Positions 20,719 through 33,164 are shown, counted from the first letter of the stretch. The stretch: DNA of 64,000 nucleotides from Apteryx mantelli (GCF_036417845.1 NC_090011.1:1736001-1800000), one strand, 5' to 3'. Translations and numbers: made by a program. Notes: generated from the letters alone by a model not told the origin.

Positions 20719-23700
20719 CTAGCGTGGTCGCTCCCTCTGCGGCATGATGCTCGTGTACGTTGTGGTGTCTTCTCTCAGGGGCTGTAAAGGCAGCGGCAAC
20801 TTTACTGCTAAAACCACTGAAAAACCTCAAAGGAGCTCTGCCCTGCTCCCAGCAGCACGGATGCATGGGCGGTTGTGGGGAGAAACCCCACATGGGTTCA
20901 GGCACTCCCAAGATGGGAAGCACAGAGACTTTGCTCCCAATGCAATGGGCCTTGCCAGGAGATTTTCCGAGCGACCGTCAGAGCCCATGCCCTCTCCTTG
21001 GCCCTTCTGGCAGCGTTACGGGCAATACAGTAATTGCACCTCAGGCTACAGGTCTGGGCAGCAGCACAGACCCAGCCTGGCAGCACCCATCTCTTTGGGT
21101 CAGCGTCATCCGAGACTCACCCGCGGACATCCCCTTGCAGTCACCGAGGCGTCTGGGGAGGGAAACAGTCGTCAGCATCAGGAAGGCTCCAGGGGGAGCC
21201 CAGCTCATCACACCCTTCCCCCAGGCCCCAGGGATCAAACTGTCCCTCTGAGCTCCCCATTTTGCGCAGGGGCCTGCACCCAACCAGCCAGCCCTGCCAT
21301 GACGAGGGCCTGGGGCCAAAGCAAGCTTTGGGGCAAAAGCAAGTTTTGGTGCTAACCTTCTGACAAATGGTTTGCGGAGGGTTGTTTCTCAGCTAAGTAT
21401 CTCTCCTTGCAACATTCATGTGTGCAAGGCCTTCTCCGGTCAGGCCCGTCAAGAGCACCCCTGTTCGCCTTTCCCCACAGCACCACGGGACTGCCAGCCC
21501 TCTTCCCCTTTGCCTGCTGATCCCCACATCGCCACTCCCCCAGCTCCTCTGTGCACCGGGGCTCTTACAGTGGAGATCCTCTTCAGGAGGGTCCCCAGCT
21601 CTGCTCTCACCCTGGTTCCTGCAGGAAAGGACAGAAAGCGCTGGGGATGCACTCAGCCCGACCTACCCCCTCAATCCAGAGGCAGCAATAGACCGTTTAT
21701 CCCACACACACACTTACAAAACTGTCTCCCCAACTCCACATTCAGCCCTGGCAAGGCTTGTCCAGGACAGAGATGGGTCTCCGGCAGTTTGTGCATCCCC
21801 CACACTCACCCCAAACATCTCCGAGCAGTGACCTACCTCTGAGTCCTAAGGGCAGACACTGCTGGAAAAATTCAAAATAAAAAAAAAAAGAAAGAAAGAA
21901 AGAAAGAAGAAAGGAGGTTGTCATTAGATAAGCGGATACTTCCTGGGCAGGCCGAAAAAGCAAATGTGGCACGGGGAGAAGGGGCAGAGGCCAGCTCTGG
22001 TCAAGGAAGACACAAGCAGCCTTCGGAGCCCGTGCTGATTGACAAGGCACGCAATTCCTCCCTGCGTCATGCTCAGCACAAGTGTTCAGGTGCAGAGGGC
22101 CAGCGATGGAGTGAGGATCTCTGCCCTCATTGCAAAGAGAAACCCCGGAGCGCTGGGTCACCTTTTCTGCCCAGGAGAACTCCAAGGACAGCCAGAACCA
22201 GGAGACAGGGGACAGCAATGCCCAGGAGCAGTGTGAGCTGAGGGCCTGAAAAAGAGATGATCTGCAAGACAAAGTCTCCGAAGCAAGCCCTGCTTGCTTC
22301 CACAGAAGGTGGGAAAAACTATCAGGAAGCAGCAGTCCCTCAGGCATTTCTTGTGCATCCAGTCACATCCCCCACGCTCGGAGCAAGCACAGGCATTTGG
22401 GACAGGTATGCATGGAGCGGTAGCAATGAGCAGGGAGGTCTGGCTGTAGCATGAGCCAGTCCGTAGCAGGTAATTGGGATAGGTGTGGAGATCTCCCATC
22501 GGGCAGTGTCTGGAGCAGAGCCCCGGCACACCCATGCAATGCTCAGGGTGCAAAGAGAAAGAGATGCTCAGGCTGACCCAAAGCCCCGCTGTGTGATGTG
22601 AGCCCTGCTCCCGGGACCCATGCGCACCCACATCTCCACACCTTCATCCCTGAACTCTGCAATGCCACAGTGCATGGGAATAAATGAAATTAAAATCACT
22701 CACCCCCAGAAGGCAGGACGTTCCCGCTGGAGTCAACACCTAGGCGGCAACAACATGACACATACAATGTGGGACCAGGGCTCTGCTCTTCCTCCCAAGA
22801 CCCAGAGCCAGGAAGGCTCTGCCCAGCCCCAGGGAACCCCACACAGTGGTCTGGGGACGCAATACAGGAGGAGACCCAAGGAGGAGACTGCAGAGCCCAG
22901 TACGGACAGGGATGGGCTCAAGGATGCTGCTGGGAAGAGTGCAAAGCTCTGGACTTTGGGGTGGAGAGGGAGCAGGTAGAGAGCCCCCAAAATACCACAT
23001 GAGCTGCTCCCCTCTCTCCATCCATCCCCGCACCACCCAAAATCTTTCTTTTTGCTTCTTTACTTGTTGTTGTGTATTCACTCAAGTGCCTCTCAATTTA
23101 ACCCACCATCCCCCTTACCATCGATGTGCAGCTGCTCAGCACGGCTGAGCAGCGACTGTGTCACTCGGTACTCTTCATCCCGGCTCTCATACTTGCACGA
23201 GTAATTCCCAGAGCTGCCACTGGACACCCAGTGAATGTGCTCATAGATGAGCTGGTCCTCCAAGCCCCACTGGGACGCCAGTGCCTGCCCATCCCGGCAG
23301 AAGATGACACGGACCACAGGCACCTTGGAGTTGATGACACACTGGAGCAACACTGAGTCCCCTAGTCGGGCAGCTGGGGGGCTCAGGAACATTCTGGGGG
23401 CAGGCAGAGTACCTGGGAGGGGGAGCAGGGAGAGGGATGGAGCATCTCTCCTGGCTGCCAGAGCATGCAGGTTGTGGGGGGGCCAGTGCCACCTCCTGGG
23501 GTCCTTGCAGTGCAACGGGAACAGCAGGGGACAGCTCTCCCCCTGCACAGGGACTTTCTCCCATTGCTCCCTTCGCTGCACAAGGGGAGATATGGGGGTC
23601 TGTAGGCACAGGACCTCATACCCATGCAATAGGAAGACCCAGTGTCAAGACGCTGTGGCTGTGACACAGCCATAGAGGATGGCTGCATGCATGGGGATGG

Positions 23701-24018
23701 GGAGGGAATCCGTGCTCCAAGTTTTGCACACTTCACCCCAGAGCTGCAAAGCACCTGGGTGTGCAGGGAAAGGCAAGGGCAGGATATCCCGAGGGGGCCC
23801 AGGGAGAACCAGAGCAGAAGGATGGAGAGACACTGACCTGATGCCATGCAGAGCTCTTGGCAGCCGGCACGCAGTGCTGCAAGTCACAAGAAGGAGTTCA
23901 GGGCAAATCTAGAGTCATCCCCCCAGAAATGCCAAGCAGGGTCCCGGCTACCTCCTGCAGTCTTGCAGAGCCGGGACGAGGACTCACCGAGGAGCAGAAC
24001 GCCCAGCGCTGGGATCAT
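20719..24018 (-). CDS. Inhibitory LRC-like receptor B (one Ig, ITIM + ITSM-like)
   Basis: Nine exons: 24018-23988 and 23876-23838 (split signal, second exon 39 bp), 23412-23119 (Ig), 22739-22704 (stem), 22245-22162 (TM), 21861-21837, 21618-21569, 21152-21121 and 20781-20719. Total 654 bp, 217 aa, all phases closing. The Ig domain shows VLLQC, VIFCRDG and SGNYSCKYE. The TM (about LLLGIAVPCLLVLAVLGVLL) is uncharged, followed by GRK. The tail contains EDLHYASV, a consensus ITIM whose Tyr codon is split by an intron, and TTTYTSI, which fits the ITSM pattern TxYxxI. Predicted to recruit SH2-domain phosphatases after ligand engagement. It is a near twin of the gene at 26.1-29.4 kb. I cannot name an ortholog. 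Confidence 0.9.
21880..21915. repeat. (A)n(GAAA)n microsatellite in receptor B intron
   Basis: An A-run followed by about five AAAG/GAAA repeats. The identical tract occurs in the second unit at about 27282-27317. Confidence 0.9.
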
Positions 24019-25277
24019 GGTGGGCGCTCCTCTTCAGGCACCACACTCCCCTCCTGGTGTGCCCAGGGGTATCACTCCCTCTGGCCTGGGAAGAAGCACG
24101 CTGGGCAGCGGGCACGGCACTCTCCCACTGTCAGCCCCACTCCCCTTGGCGGACTGCGCTGTCTTGTCCGTCTCCGGACCGCAGCGTTGCTATTTCAGGT
24201 GGGAGCCTGAGCTCAGAGGCACGTCACAAGCGTGAGTGGAAAGCATTGGCAGGTGCTAGTGTGCAGGGAGGGGAAATGAGACCAGCCTCCCACATCAAAC
24301 AGGGTCTTCACTGGGACCAAAGCCTTTCAGCCTCAGCCAGGCATGCACAAAGGCCTGCAGCACGCTTCTGCAAGCCCAAAGACACCTCCCAGTGAAAGAG
24401 AATTTGGCACTTGGCTCTCCCAGATGGTCTTCTGCCTCCCATGCACCACATCTTCACGCTTTAGTGTATAAAAGCCCCAGAAAGCCCCCCGGCCACAGCA
24501 TTGCTCTGTTGGCCTAGAGGCCGTGAACAGTCATGAGCACTCCCGAGAAACCCTTCAGAGAATCTGTGGTTAAACAAGGGCCATTGCACAAGTCGTTTTG
24601 GTGACTTGGCTTGGAGACCTACCCCAATAAAGACGCATGTGGGGCTCCGGTCGTGGCAGTGTGCGCCAGGTCCATCAGCAGTGAGAGGACGCTTGTGCAC
24701 AGCCAGGGCGTGGTGCCACCTCTCCTGGAAAGGAGAGCGATCCTCCACCTTTGCTCTGCAAAGCTGACACCCTGTAGATATTCAGGGCTGTGCAGGACAC
24801 AAGGTCTCTAAGGGAGGTGCTTGCTCTGCTAGCGAGGGGTGTTAGCATCTGCTGGAGTGCTGGACTCTGTCCTTGGGCTTTGCATGGGGCACATATGCTC
24901 TCCAGGTTGCCTCTATGGCACACACTGACAGCCACCCACAGGTGGTCCCACGTCCCCCTGAGCCAGATCAGCGGGGGTTGATATGACGATTTCCCATAAG
25001 CATCCCATTTTGTGAGCATGCAAGGGCCACAGCTAGAGCAACCCGTACTTTTGCACCTCTCCTCTCCCATCGGCTCTACTCTGCAGACAGGAGGGAGCAT
25101 GCATCTGGCCCTTGCTGCAGACGGGAGCTGTTTCTCTGCTGTGTTACTGCATAGCGGTTCCTCAGGAGATTCCCCGCTTCTTTACGATACAAAGGGATCG
25201 TCCCTCCTGGGGCTTCTGCACTCGGTTAGATAAGAAACAGGAGCAAGAGAAGGCACTAAAAACCCCACTCAGCTCAA

Positions 25278-25283
25278 TTTATT
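25278..25283 (-). promoter_or_regulatory. Likely poly(A) signal of inhibitory receptor A
   Basis: Minus-strand AATAAA about 840 bp past the stop at 26121, in the same context as in receptor B. Confidence 0.65.
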
Positions 25284-26120
25284 GCACATCACACTCAAAA
25301 CTGTGGCCACACAGCTGCATCACTGCACTTTGCATGGAGATGACTTAACAACAGCACATTGGAGGACACACGAAATCTTCGGAAAGACCCCATCAGCCAG
25401 CACGCTGAGCAGCAGAGAGCTGAGAGATGTGGGAGGTCATTGCAAAACTGGGAGCGGGGCCAAAATGAGAGAAGCAGAAAAAGCACAGCTCTGAGCTGAC
25501 TGATCCCTCAATCAGCAAAGCATCATGCACAGAAGAAAGCGTTGAGGTCACAACACGCTAAAGGCATAAACCCTCTTTTTAACTTCTTCTGGTTGAGCTC
25601 GTCAGGAGCGGGAGCCTGCCAGAGACTTTGCTGGCACACACAGCGTGAAGGGGGTGGCAAGAGAGGAAAAGCGGCTGGGAATCTTTGCAGGCTCCCACAA
25701 AGGGACACCAGGAGGTTGCCAGGAGGAAAATGTCTCCTTCAGGGCATGCTCTGGTGCATCCGCCTTGCATGGCAGCATCTGAGCTCTAAGCAAAGCACTT
25801 GGACGACAACCCGGCAGGCTCAGAAGGCTTCCAGGGTCTTTAGGATTTGGAGGACAAAAAAACCTGCACCGCTGGCAGCGGTGCACACTCCCACTTAAGA
25901 CCCTGCATTAGATACAAGGTAAAGGTGAAGAAGAGCTCCCTTCCTGCAGGAAACCTGTGCAGAGACCCAAGAAGCGCAAAGCAGAGCCAGCTCCGTGTGC
26001 CAGGTGTTGTTGTGAACCAGCTGCCACCAGGATGGACTGAGCTTTGGGTCTTGCATAGCGACAGGTCGCAGCCCTTCCTCGCCTTGCTGCTCCCCCGTGC
26101 CACGGCATGGTCCGGGTGAG

Positions 26121-29100
26121 CTAGCGTGGTCGCTCCCTCTGCGGCATGATGCTCGTGTACGTTGTGGTGTCTTCTCTCAGGGGCTGTAAAGGCAGCGGCA
26201 ACTTTACTGCTAAAACCACTGAAAAACCTCAAAGGAGCTCTGCCCTGCTCCCAGCAGCACGGATGCATGGGCGGTTGTGGGGAGAAACCCCACATGGGTT
26301 CATGCACTCCCAAGATGGGAAGCACAGAGACTTTGCTCCCAATGCAATGGGCCTTGCCAGGAGATTTTCCGAGCGACCGTCAGAGCCCATGCCCTCTCCT
26401 TGGCCCTTCTGGCAGCGTTACGGGCAATACAGTAATTGCACCTCAGGCTACAGGTCTGGGCAGCAGCACAGACCCAGCCTGGCAGCACCCATCTCTTTGG
26501 GTCAGCGTCATCCGAGACTCACCCGCGGACATCCCCTTGCAGTCACCGAGGCGTCTGGGGAGGGAAACAGTCGTCAGCATCAGGAAGGCTCCAGGGGGAG
26601 CCCAGCTCATCACACCCTTCCCCCAGGCCCCAGGGATCAAACTGTCCCTCTGAGCTCCCCATTTTGCGCAGGGGCCTGCACCCAACCAGCCAGCCCTGCC
26701 ATGACGAGGGCCTGGGGCCAAAGCAAGCTTTGGGGCAAAAGCAAGTTTTGGTGCTAACCTTCTGACAAATGGTTTGCGGAGGGTTGTTTCTCAGCTAAGT
26801 ATCTCTCCTTGCAACATTCATGTGTGCAAGGCCTTCTCCGGTCAGGCCCGTCAAGAGCACCCCTGTTCGCCTTTCCCCACAGCACCACGGGACTGCCAGC
26901 CCTCTTCCCCTTTGCCTGCTGATCCCCACATCGCCACTCCCCCAGCTCCTCTGTGCACCGGGGCTCTTACAGTGGAGATCCTCTTCAGGAGGGTCCCCAG
27001 CTCTGCTCTCACCCTGGTTCCTGCAGGAAAGGACAGAAAGCGCTGGGGATGCACTCAGCCCGACCTACCCCCTCAATCCAGAGGCAGCAATAGACCGTTT
27101 ATCCCACACACACACTTACAAAACTGTCTCCCCAACTCCACATTCAGCCCTGGCAAGGCTTGTCCAGGACAGAGATGGGTCTCCGGCAGTTTGTGCATCC
27201 CCCACACTCACCCCAAACATCTCCGAGCAGTGACCTACCTCTGAGTCCTAAGGGCAGACACTGCTGGAAAAATTCAAAATAAAAAAAAAAAGAAAGAAAG
27301 AAAGAAAGAAGAAAGGAGGTTGTCATTAGATAAGCGGATACTTCCTGGGCAGGCCGAAAAAGCAAATGTGGCACGGGGAGAAGGGGCAGAGGCCAGCTCT
27401 GGTCAAGGAAGACACAAGCAGCCTTCGGAGCCCGTGCTGATTGACAAGGCACGCAATTCCTCCCTGCGTCATGCTCAGCACAAGTGTTCAGGTGCAGAGG
27501 GCCAGCGATGGAGTGAGGATCTCTGCCCTCATTGCAAAGAGAAACCCCGGAGCGCTGGGTCACCTTTTCTGCCCAGGAGAACTCCAAGGACAGCCAGAAC
27601 CAGGAGACAGGGGACAGCAATGCCCAGGAGCAGTGTGAGCTGAGGGCCTGAAAAAGAGATGATTTGCAAGACAAAGTCTCCGAAGCAAGCCCTGCTTGCT
27701 TCCACAGAAGGTGGGAAAAACTATCAGGAAGCAGCAGTCCCTCAGGCATTTCTTGTGCATCCAGTCACATCCCCCACGCTCGGAGCAAGCACAGGCATTT
27801 GGGACAGGTATGCATGGAGCGGTAGCAATGAGCAGGGAGGTCTGGCTGTAGCATGAGCCAGTCCGTAGCAGGTAATTGGGATAGGTGTGGAGATCTCCCA
27901 TCGGGCAGTGTCTGGAGCAGAGCCCCGGCACACCCATGCAATGCTCAGGGTGCAAAGAGAAAGAGATGCTCAGGCTGACCCAAAGCCCCGCTGTGTGATG
28001 TGAGCCCTGCTCCCGGGACCCATGCGCACCCACATCTCCACACCTTCATCCCTGAACTCTGCAATGCCACAGTGCATGGGAATAAATGAAATTAAAATCA
28101 CTCACCCCCAGAAGGCAGGACGTTCCCGCTGGAGTCAACACCTAGGCAGCAAACACGACTCATGCAGTGTGGGACCAGGGCTCTGCTCTTCCTCCCAAGA
28201 CCCAGAGCCAGGAAGGCTCTGCCCAGCCCCAGGGAACCCCACACAGCGGTCTGGGGACGCAATACAGGAGGAGACCCAAGGAGGAGACTGCAGAGCCCAG
28301 TACGGACAGCGATGGGCTCAGGGATGCTGCTGGGAAGAGTGCAAAGCTCTGGACTTTGGGGTGGAGAGGGAGCAGGTAGAGAGCCCCCAAAATACCACAT
28401 GAGCTGCTCCCCTCTCTCCATCCATCCCCAGACCACCCAAAATCTTTCTTTTTGCTTCTTTACTTGTTGTTAAGTTGTGTATTCACTCAAGTGCCTCTCA
28501 ATTTAACCCACCATCCCCCTTACCATCGATGTGCAGCTGCTCAGCATGGCTGAGCAGCGACTGTGTCACTCGGTACTCTTCGTCCCGGCTCTCATACTTG
28601 CACGAGTAATTCCCAGAGCTGGCAGACACCCAGTGAATGTACTCGTGGACGAAACGGTGCTCCAAGCCCTGCTGGGATGCCAGTGCCTGCCCATCCCGGC
28701 AGAAGATGACACGGACCACAGGCACCTTGGAGTTGACGATGCACCGGAGCAACACTGAGTCCCCCAGCCGGGCAGCTGGGGGGCTCAGGAGCATTTTGGG
28801 GGCAGGCAGAGTACCTGGGAGGGGGAGCAGGGAGAGGGATGGAGCATCTCTCCTGGCTGCCAGAGCATGCAGGTTGTGGGGGGCCAGCGCCACCTCCTTG
28901 GGGTCCTCGCAGTGCAACGGGAACAGCAGGGGACAGCTCTCCCCCTGCACAGGGACTTTCTCCCATTGCTCCCTTCGCTGCACAAGGGGAGATAAGGGGG
29001 TCTGTAGGCACAGGACCTCATAGCCATGCAATAGGAAGACCCAGTGTCAAGACGCTGTGGCTGTGACACAGCCATAGAGGATGGCTGCATGCATGGGGAC

Positions 29101-29419
29101 GGGGAGGGAATCTGTGCTCCAAGTTTTGCACACTTCACCCCAGAGCTGCAAAGCACCTGGGTGTGCAGGGAAAGGCAAGGGCCGGACATCCCGAGGGGCC
29201 CAGGGAGAACCAGGGCAGAAGGACGGAGGGGCACTGACCTGATGCCGTGCAGAGCTCCTGGCAGCCGGCACGCAGTGCTGCAAGTCACAAGAAGGAGTTC
29301 AGGGCAAATCTAGAGTCATCCCCCCAGAAATGGCAAGCAGGCTCCCGGCTACCTCCTGCAGTCTTGCAGAGCCGGGACGAGGACTCACCGAGGAGCAGGA
29401 CGCCCAGCGCTGGGATCAT
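26121..29419 (-). CDS. Inhibitory LRC-like receptor A (one Ig, ITIM + ITSM-like)
   Basis: Nine exons: 29419-29389, 29277-29239 (39 bp), 28814-28524 (Ig, 291 bp), 28141-28106 (stem), 27647-27564 (TM), 27263-27239, 27020-26971, 26554-26523 and 26183-26121. Total 651 bp, 216 aa. Stem, TM and tail (EDLHYASV and TTTYTSI) are the same as in receptor B. The Ig exon is not: it differs at roughly a dozen residues and one codon is deleted. Receptor A has LLRCIVNSK where B has LLQCVINSK, and QQGLEHRFVHEYIHWVSASS replaces the corresponding loop. Since the surrounding non-coding DNA is almost identical, the ectodomain has diverged faster than its neighbours or was replaced by gene conversion. Predicted role: same signalling output as B with a different ligand preference (inference). 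Confidence 0.9.
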
Positions 29420-29889
29420 GGTGGGCGCTCCTCTTCAGGCACCACACTCCCCTCCTGGTGTGCCCAGGGGGATCACTCCCTCTGGCCTGGGAAGAAGCAC
29501 GCTGGGCAATGGGCACGGCACTCTCCCACTGTCAGCCCCGCTCCCCTTGGCGGACTGCGCTGTCTTGTCCGTCTCCGGACCGCAGCGTTGCTATTTCAGG
29601 TGGGAGCCTGAGCTCAGAGACACGTCACAAGCGTGAGTGGAAAGCATTGGCAGGTGCTAATGTGCAGGGAGGGGAAATGAGACCAGCCTCCCACATCAAA
29701 CAGGGTCTTCACTGGGACCAAAGCCTTTCAGCCTCAGCCAGGCATGCACAAAGGCCTGCAGCACGCTTCTGCAAGCCCAAAGATGCTTCCCAGTGAAAGA
29801 GAATTTGGCACTTGGCTCTCCCAGATGGTCTTCTGTATCTCACAAACCACATCTTCATGCTTTAGTGTGTAAAAGCCCCAGAAAGCTTA

Positions 29890-31185
29890 GCACAGGCTCC
29901 CCAGCTATCAGGAAGCTTTGAGGAAGATCCCTGTGCCGTTCAGCAGGGCTGGTGCAAAGCTTGCATCCTCCTGGTGGAAGATGCCCCATCCCATGAAGGA
30001 TGCGTGGGGCAGTGCAGCCTCATGCCAACACTGGTGGGGAAATAAGGAAATCCAAAGCCTCTTTAACCTCTGCAGGGCTCTAAAGCCTTAGGGAGCACGA
30101 AGGAGGGCAGCATGCTCTTGGACTGCCTTGCACACTTGAGCATGGCAAAAACACCCAGTGCCAGGCTACAATGCTCTCAGTCGGTCCGGACCTCTGGGGC
30201 TGGAGGAGAGGCATGGCGAGGGCGGGACACTTGAAATCTTCCTTAGAAGAGCACAGCATGATACACTAGGAAACACAAGGGGAAGCCACAGGCACAAACA
30301 AAATGCCGCAGCGTACAAGAGAGGCACTCTGTCCACCCAGGAGAAACGGATGTGCACACGCAGAAAAGCTCACCAGCACTGCCCCAGGACAGACCATGTA
30401 CTGCAACGGCCATAGCCAGAAGAGCACAGACATGAAACTAAAGCCATCCTCAAAGCACAGAGGCCAGAGGGGTCGCAGGCAACCCAGGCAGCCTGCAAGG
30501 CTTTGCAAGAAGCAACTGCCATGCTCATTTATGGGAGCTCACCAAACTTGTGCAGAGAACAGCAGGGCTGGTGCAAAGAGTGCAAAAACCCGATGCATCA
30601 GGCATGAGCTTGGGATTGCTCTTTGTGTGCTCTTTGTCACTGTCCTCAGAGGAACAGGCCAAAAATATTGGGCTTAGCGTGTAGGAGAGTGCAACAGGCA
30701 GGGAGGGGTGGCCAACACACCCACTATCATGCATTTGTGTTCATCAGCGGGAGCTTTTCACGGCAGATTGTGCTAAATTTCTGAGAGTCCTGCAAGACCT
30801 GAAGTCACAGCGAGGTTTTCTGACCAAGGACCTTGGAGGTTTGTCATGCATTTAAGATTTTGGTCTTTGCAATCCACCCAGTCATTTGTCAGTGCCCTCA
30901 CCCATGGAAAGCATCTCCCCCACTCCTTCACTGTGATTTAAGGCAGGCATTTTTGCTTGAAGCTTTTTCACTCTATCATCCCTGTGTTTACATCTGACCA
31001 CAAAGGGACACAGTGTGACATAGGCATAGATGGGGCATTCCATGCAGGGTCCTCATGACTGAGCCCTTATTAAGACAAAGAATGATCTGGCCATCACTAT
31101 TCAACAGAAATCGCTTGAAAACCAATGCATTTAGAATACAAATTATTAAAGGAGGCTTTCAGTCTAGCAGCATGGGTGCAGGAGC
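29890..31185. other. Intergenic, nothing recognised
   Basis: Unique sequence after the end of the tandem duplication at about 29885. No exon with family motifs, RNA gene or clear repeat is visible. Confidence 0.5.
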
Positions 31186-31191
31186 TCATTT

Positions 31192-31197
31192 TATTTG
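31192..31197 (-). promoter_or_regulatory. Likely poly(A) signal of the natterin-like gene
   Basis: The plus strand reads CATTTTATTTG around here, giving AATAAA on the minus strand about 335 bp after the stop codon. Confidence 0.55.
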
Positions 31198-31528
31198 TTT
31201 TGATTTGCCAACATTTTTCACAATCCACAAGGGGGAGAAGGGAAAATACATCATGGGCACCATTTTTGGAAAGTATGTTCATCCAGCTGTGGGTGCAGAG
31301 AGGCCTCTCAAAGGAGGATACCGTGCCTTTTTGGAGACAGATGCTTGGCAAAGGTTATTGCAGAGAGAGGCAAAGGCAAAGCACGCACTGAACCCCTCAT
31401 CTGGTAAGATCCTGGCTCTTGGGCTGCCAAGAGCATGGCCCTGACCTCGTGCAATGCTGCAAGAGATGCTTTTCTTTTCTCTGCATGCCCTGACAGTGGG
31501 CACCCACCTTCCCTGGCATCCGCGCACG

Positions 31529-33110
31529 CTATGCCTGGCATGGCAGGGCCTTGGGGATGGGCCAGCACTGCTTCATGCCAGCCCTCACATCTGTGACCTC
31601 CTGGCTCTCACTGAGCCCTGTCACAGCTGTGCGGTGCAGCTCACCATCACCGAAGTCACGGGTCAGCTGGGCAGCAAAGGGGACGCGGGCGATCACACGG
31701 CGGCCCTCCAAGGCCACAGTGCATGCCATCTTGGGCAGCACCTCCACCTCCGCTGTGTGGTTGTGGACAAAGTACCTGCTTGTGCTGGCTCCCCCGATCC
31801 AAGCGATATCGATGCAGGTGGAAACCTCCCACTCTGTCCCCTTGAATGCCAGGACACCAGCACGCAGCATGCCCCGCACATCAGCTAAAAGCACCTGGTC
31901 AGCCTTCCAGTCATGCTCCGTCTCAGCTGCCCCTTCAAGGGTAATGCTTTTCTTCACCCTTTGGCAGCCATCATTACTCACGGTGGCTGTCGTCAGGGTT
32001 ATGTCCTCCTGACTTCCTGCTGCTCCGCTCATGTTGTAGCGGACGTCAGAGATGGTTATGTCCGCAGGGCCTTTCTTCACAGTCAGGACCTGGTACCACT
32101 TGTACCACACCTCCTCGCCATCAATGACAACGAAGAAAGCTCTGTGTGTCTTCGGGATTTTCCCCAAGCCGTACTGGTTCCTGCCAACAAAGACGTCCAC
32201 CTTGGGGCAGCCCTCCACGGCATTTTCAGGAATGGCACCAAAGGAGGCGTCCACCCACTTCAGTGCCTCAAAGTTACCTTCATTCACCAGCAGCTTAAAT
32301 GTGGAGACTCTGTGCTCCCATCCTCCATATGGGAAAAAGCAGAATTCACCCCGGCTGGGGACATACACTCCAGTGTTGCATTTGCGCTCTGGTGTCGAGC
32401 AGATGTACTCCAGCCTTTTGGCGTAATCATTCCAGTTGGACACGGCGTAGGCAGGCAGTCTTCCTTCAAAAACCACCCACTTCAGATATGCAGAAGGCTG
32501 GTTTTCGCGTTTTCTCCGGGGAGCATGGCTGCCAGCTTGGCTCAGGCCTGCGGCTGCAAGAAAGGGGGAGTTTTGTAAGCATAAGAAGACTCAACCACGG
32601 TTTCCTCTCCCTCTCTCCAGATGCCAAACTGCTGGAGCAGTCTTGCTGAGCATGCAGTATTTTGCAGGATGTGCAGCTGCACAGAAACCCTTGCCTGGGA
32701 AGCTGCTGGCCAATGTCCAGAGCTGAGTTTGCACTAGCATAGATTGCAAAGCAAAAATGGAGACCTCTGACAACTCTTCTCTCTTTTGAGGGCATTATGC
32801 CGAGATAGGGATTTCTGCTAAAATCAGAAAAGCAGGTAGGAAAAGGAGTTGTCTTCCTTTCCTTAAATCACCTTATGCTGTGTCTTTAATATACTAAAGG
32901 GAAGCTCTGAGAGCATGGATGAAATAAGAACTTACCTGGGAGAGAGAAGGGTTTCCTTCCCATCATTTTCATCAGGGCTAGGGGGCCATCACCAGCTCCA
33001 TTGGCCCAGATCCCTCCCTGGCTGAGGAAGAGGAGGGCAGCACCAAGACAAAGCTGCGTGTGAAACCAAAGGACGTTATCCAGGTCTGAGCCTTGCTCTG
33101 TCTCTGATGG
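31529..33110 (-). CDS. Natterin-like protein (DM9 + aerolysin-fold)
   Basis: A large exon at 32553-31529 (1025 bp, about 340 codons to the stop) holds nearly the whole protein. The N-terminal half shows the DM9-type pattern of natterins: TGVYVPSRGEFCFFPYGG, FKLLVNEGNFEALKW, VGRNQYGLGK and VWYKWYQVLTVKK. The C-terminal half, from about ISDVRYNMSG, matches the aerolysin-like region (DWKADQ, EWEVSTCIDIAWIGG). An upstream exon ending at 32936 (CCCAG/GTAAG, phase 1) encodes a hydrophobic LCLGAALLFLSQGG run that could be a signal peptide. Its own start is uncertain, and the nearest in-frame ATG is at 33161. Natterin-like genes are host genes in many vertebrates, named for a fish venom protein. The bird role is poorly known, and innate defence is a guess. 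The frame looks whole. Confidence 0.88.
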
Positions 33111-33164
33111 AAATACTGACTTGGAAAAAGGAAGAAGCTCTTCCCCATCGGCAGACTCCACAAG

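Larger units (their letters stand above)
17540..29885. repeat. Tandem ~5.4-kb segmental duplication, two full units and a partial third
   Basis: The Ig exon ends fall at 17693, 23119 and 28524, giving unit lengths of 5426 and 5405 bp. The 3' receptor exons are 5402 bp apart (20719 versus 26121). Unit 1 spans about 17540-22980, unit 2 about 22980-28385, and the partial unit 3 runs to about 29885, where similarity stops. Between units 1 and 2 the segment 20.0-22.7 kb is nearly base-identical to 25.4-28.1 kb. One visible difference is a ~22-bp deletion near 25375. Each unit holds the 3' half of one receptor and the 5' half of the next. Confidence 0.95.

Noticed and set aside
31551-32012. Open frames on the plus strand over the natterin-like exon
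   Set aside because: Shadow frames of a strongly coding minus-strand exon.
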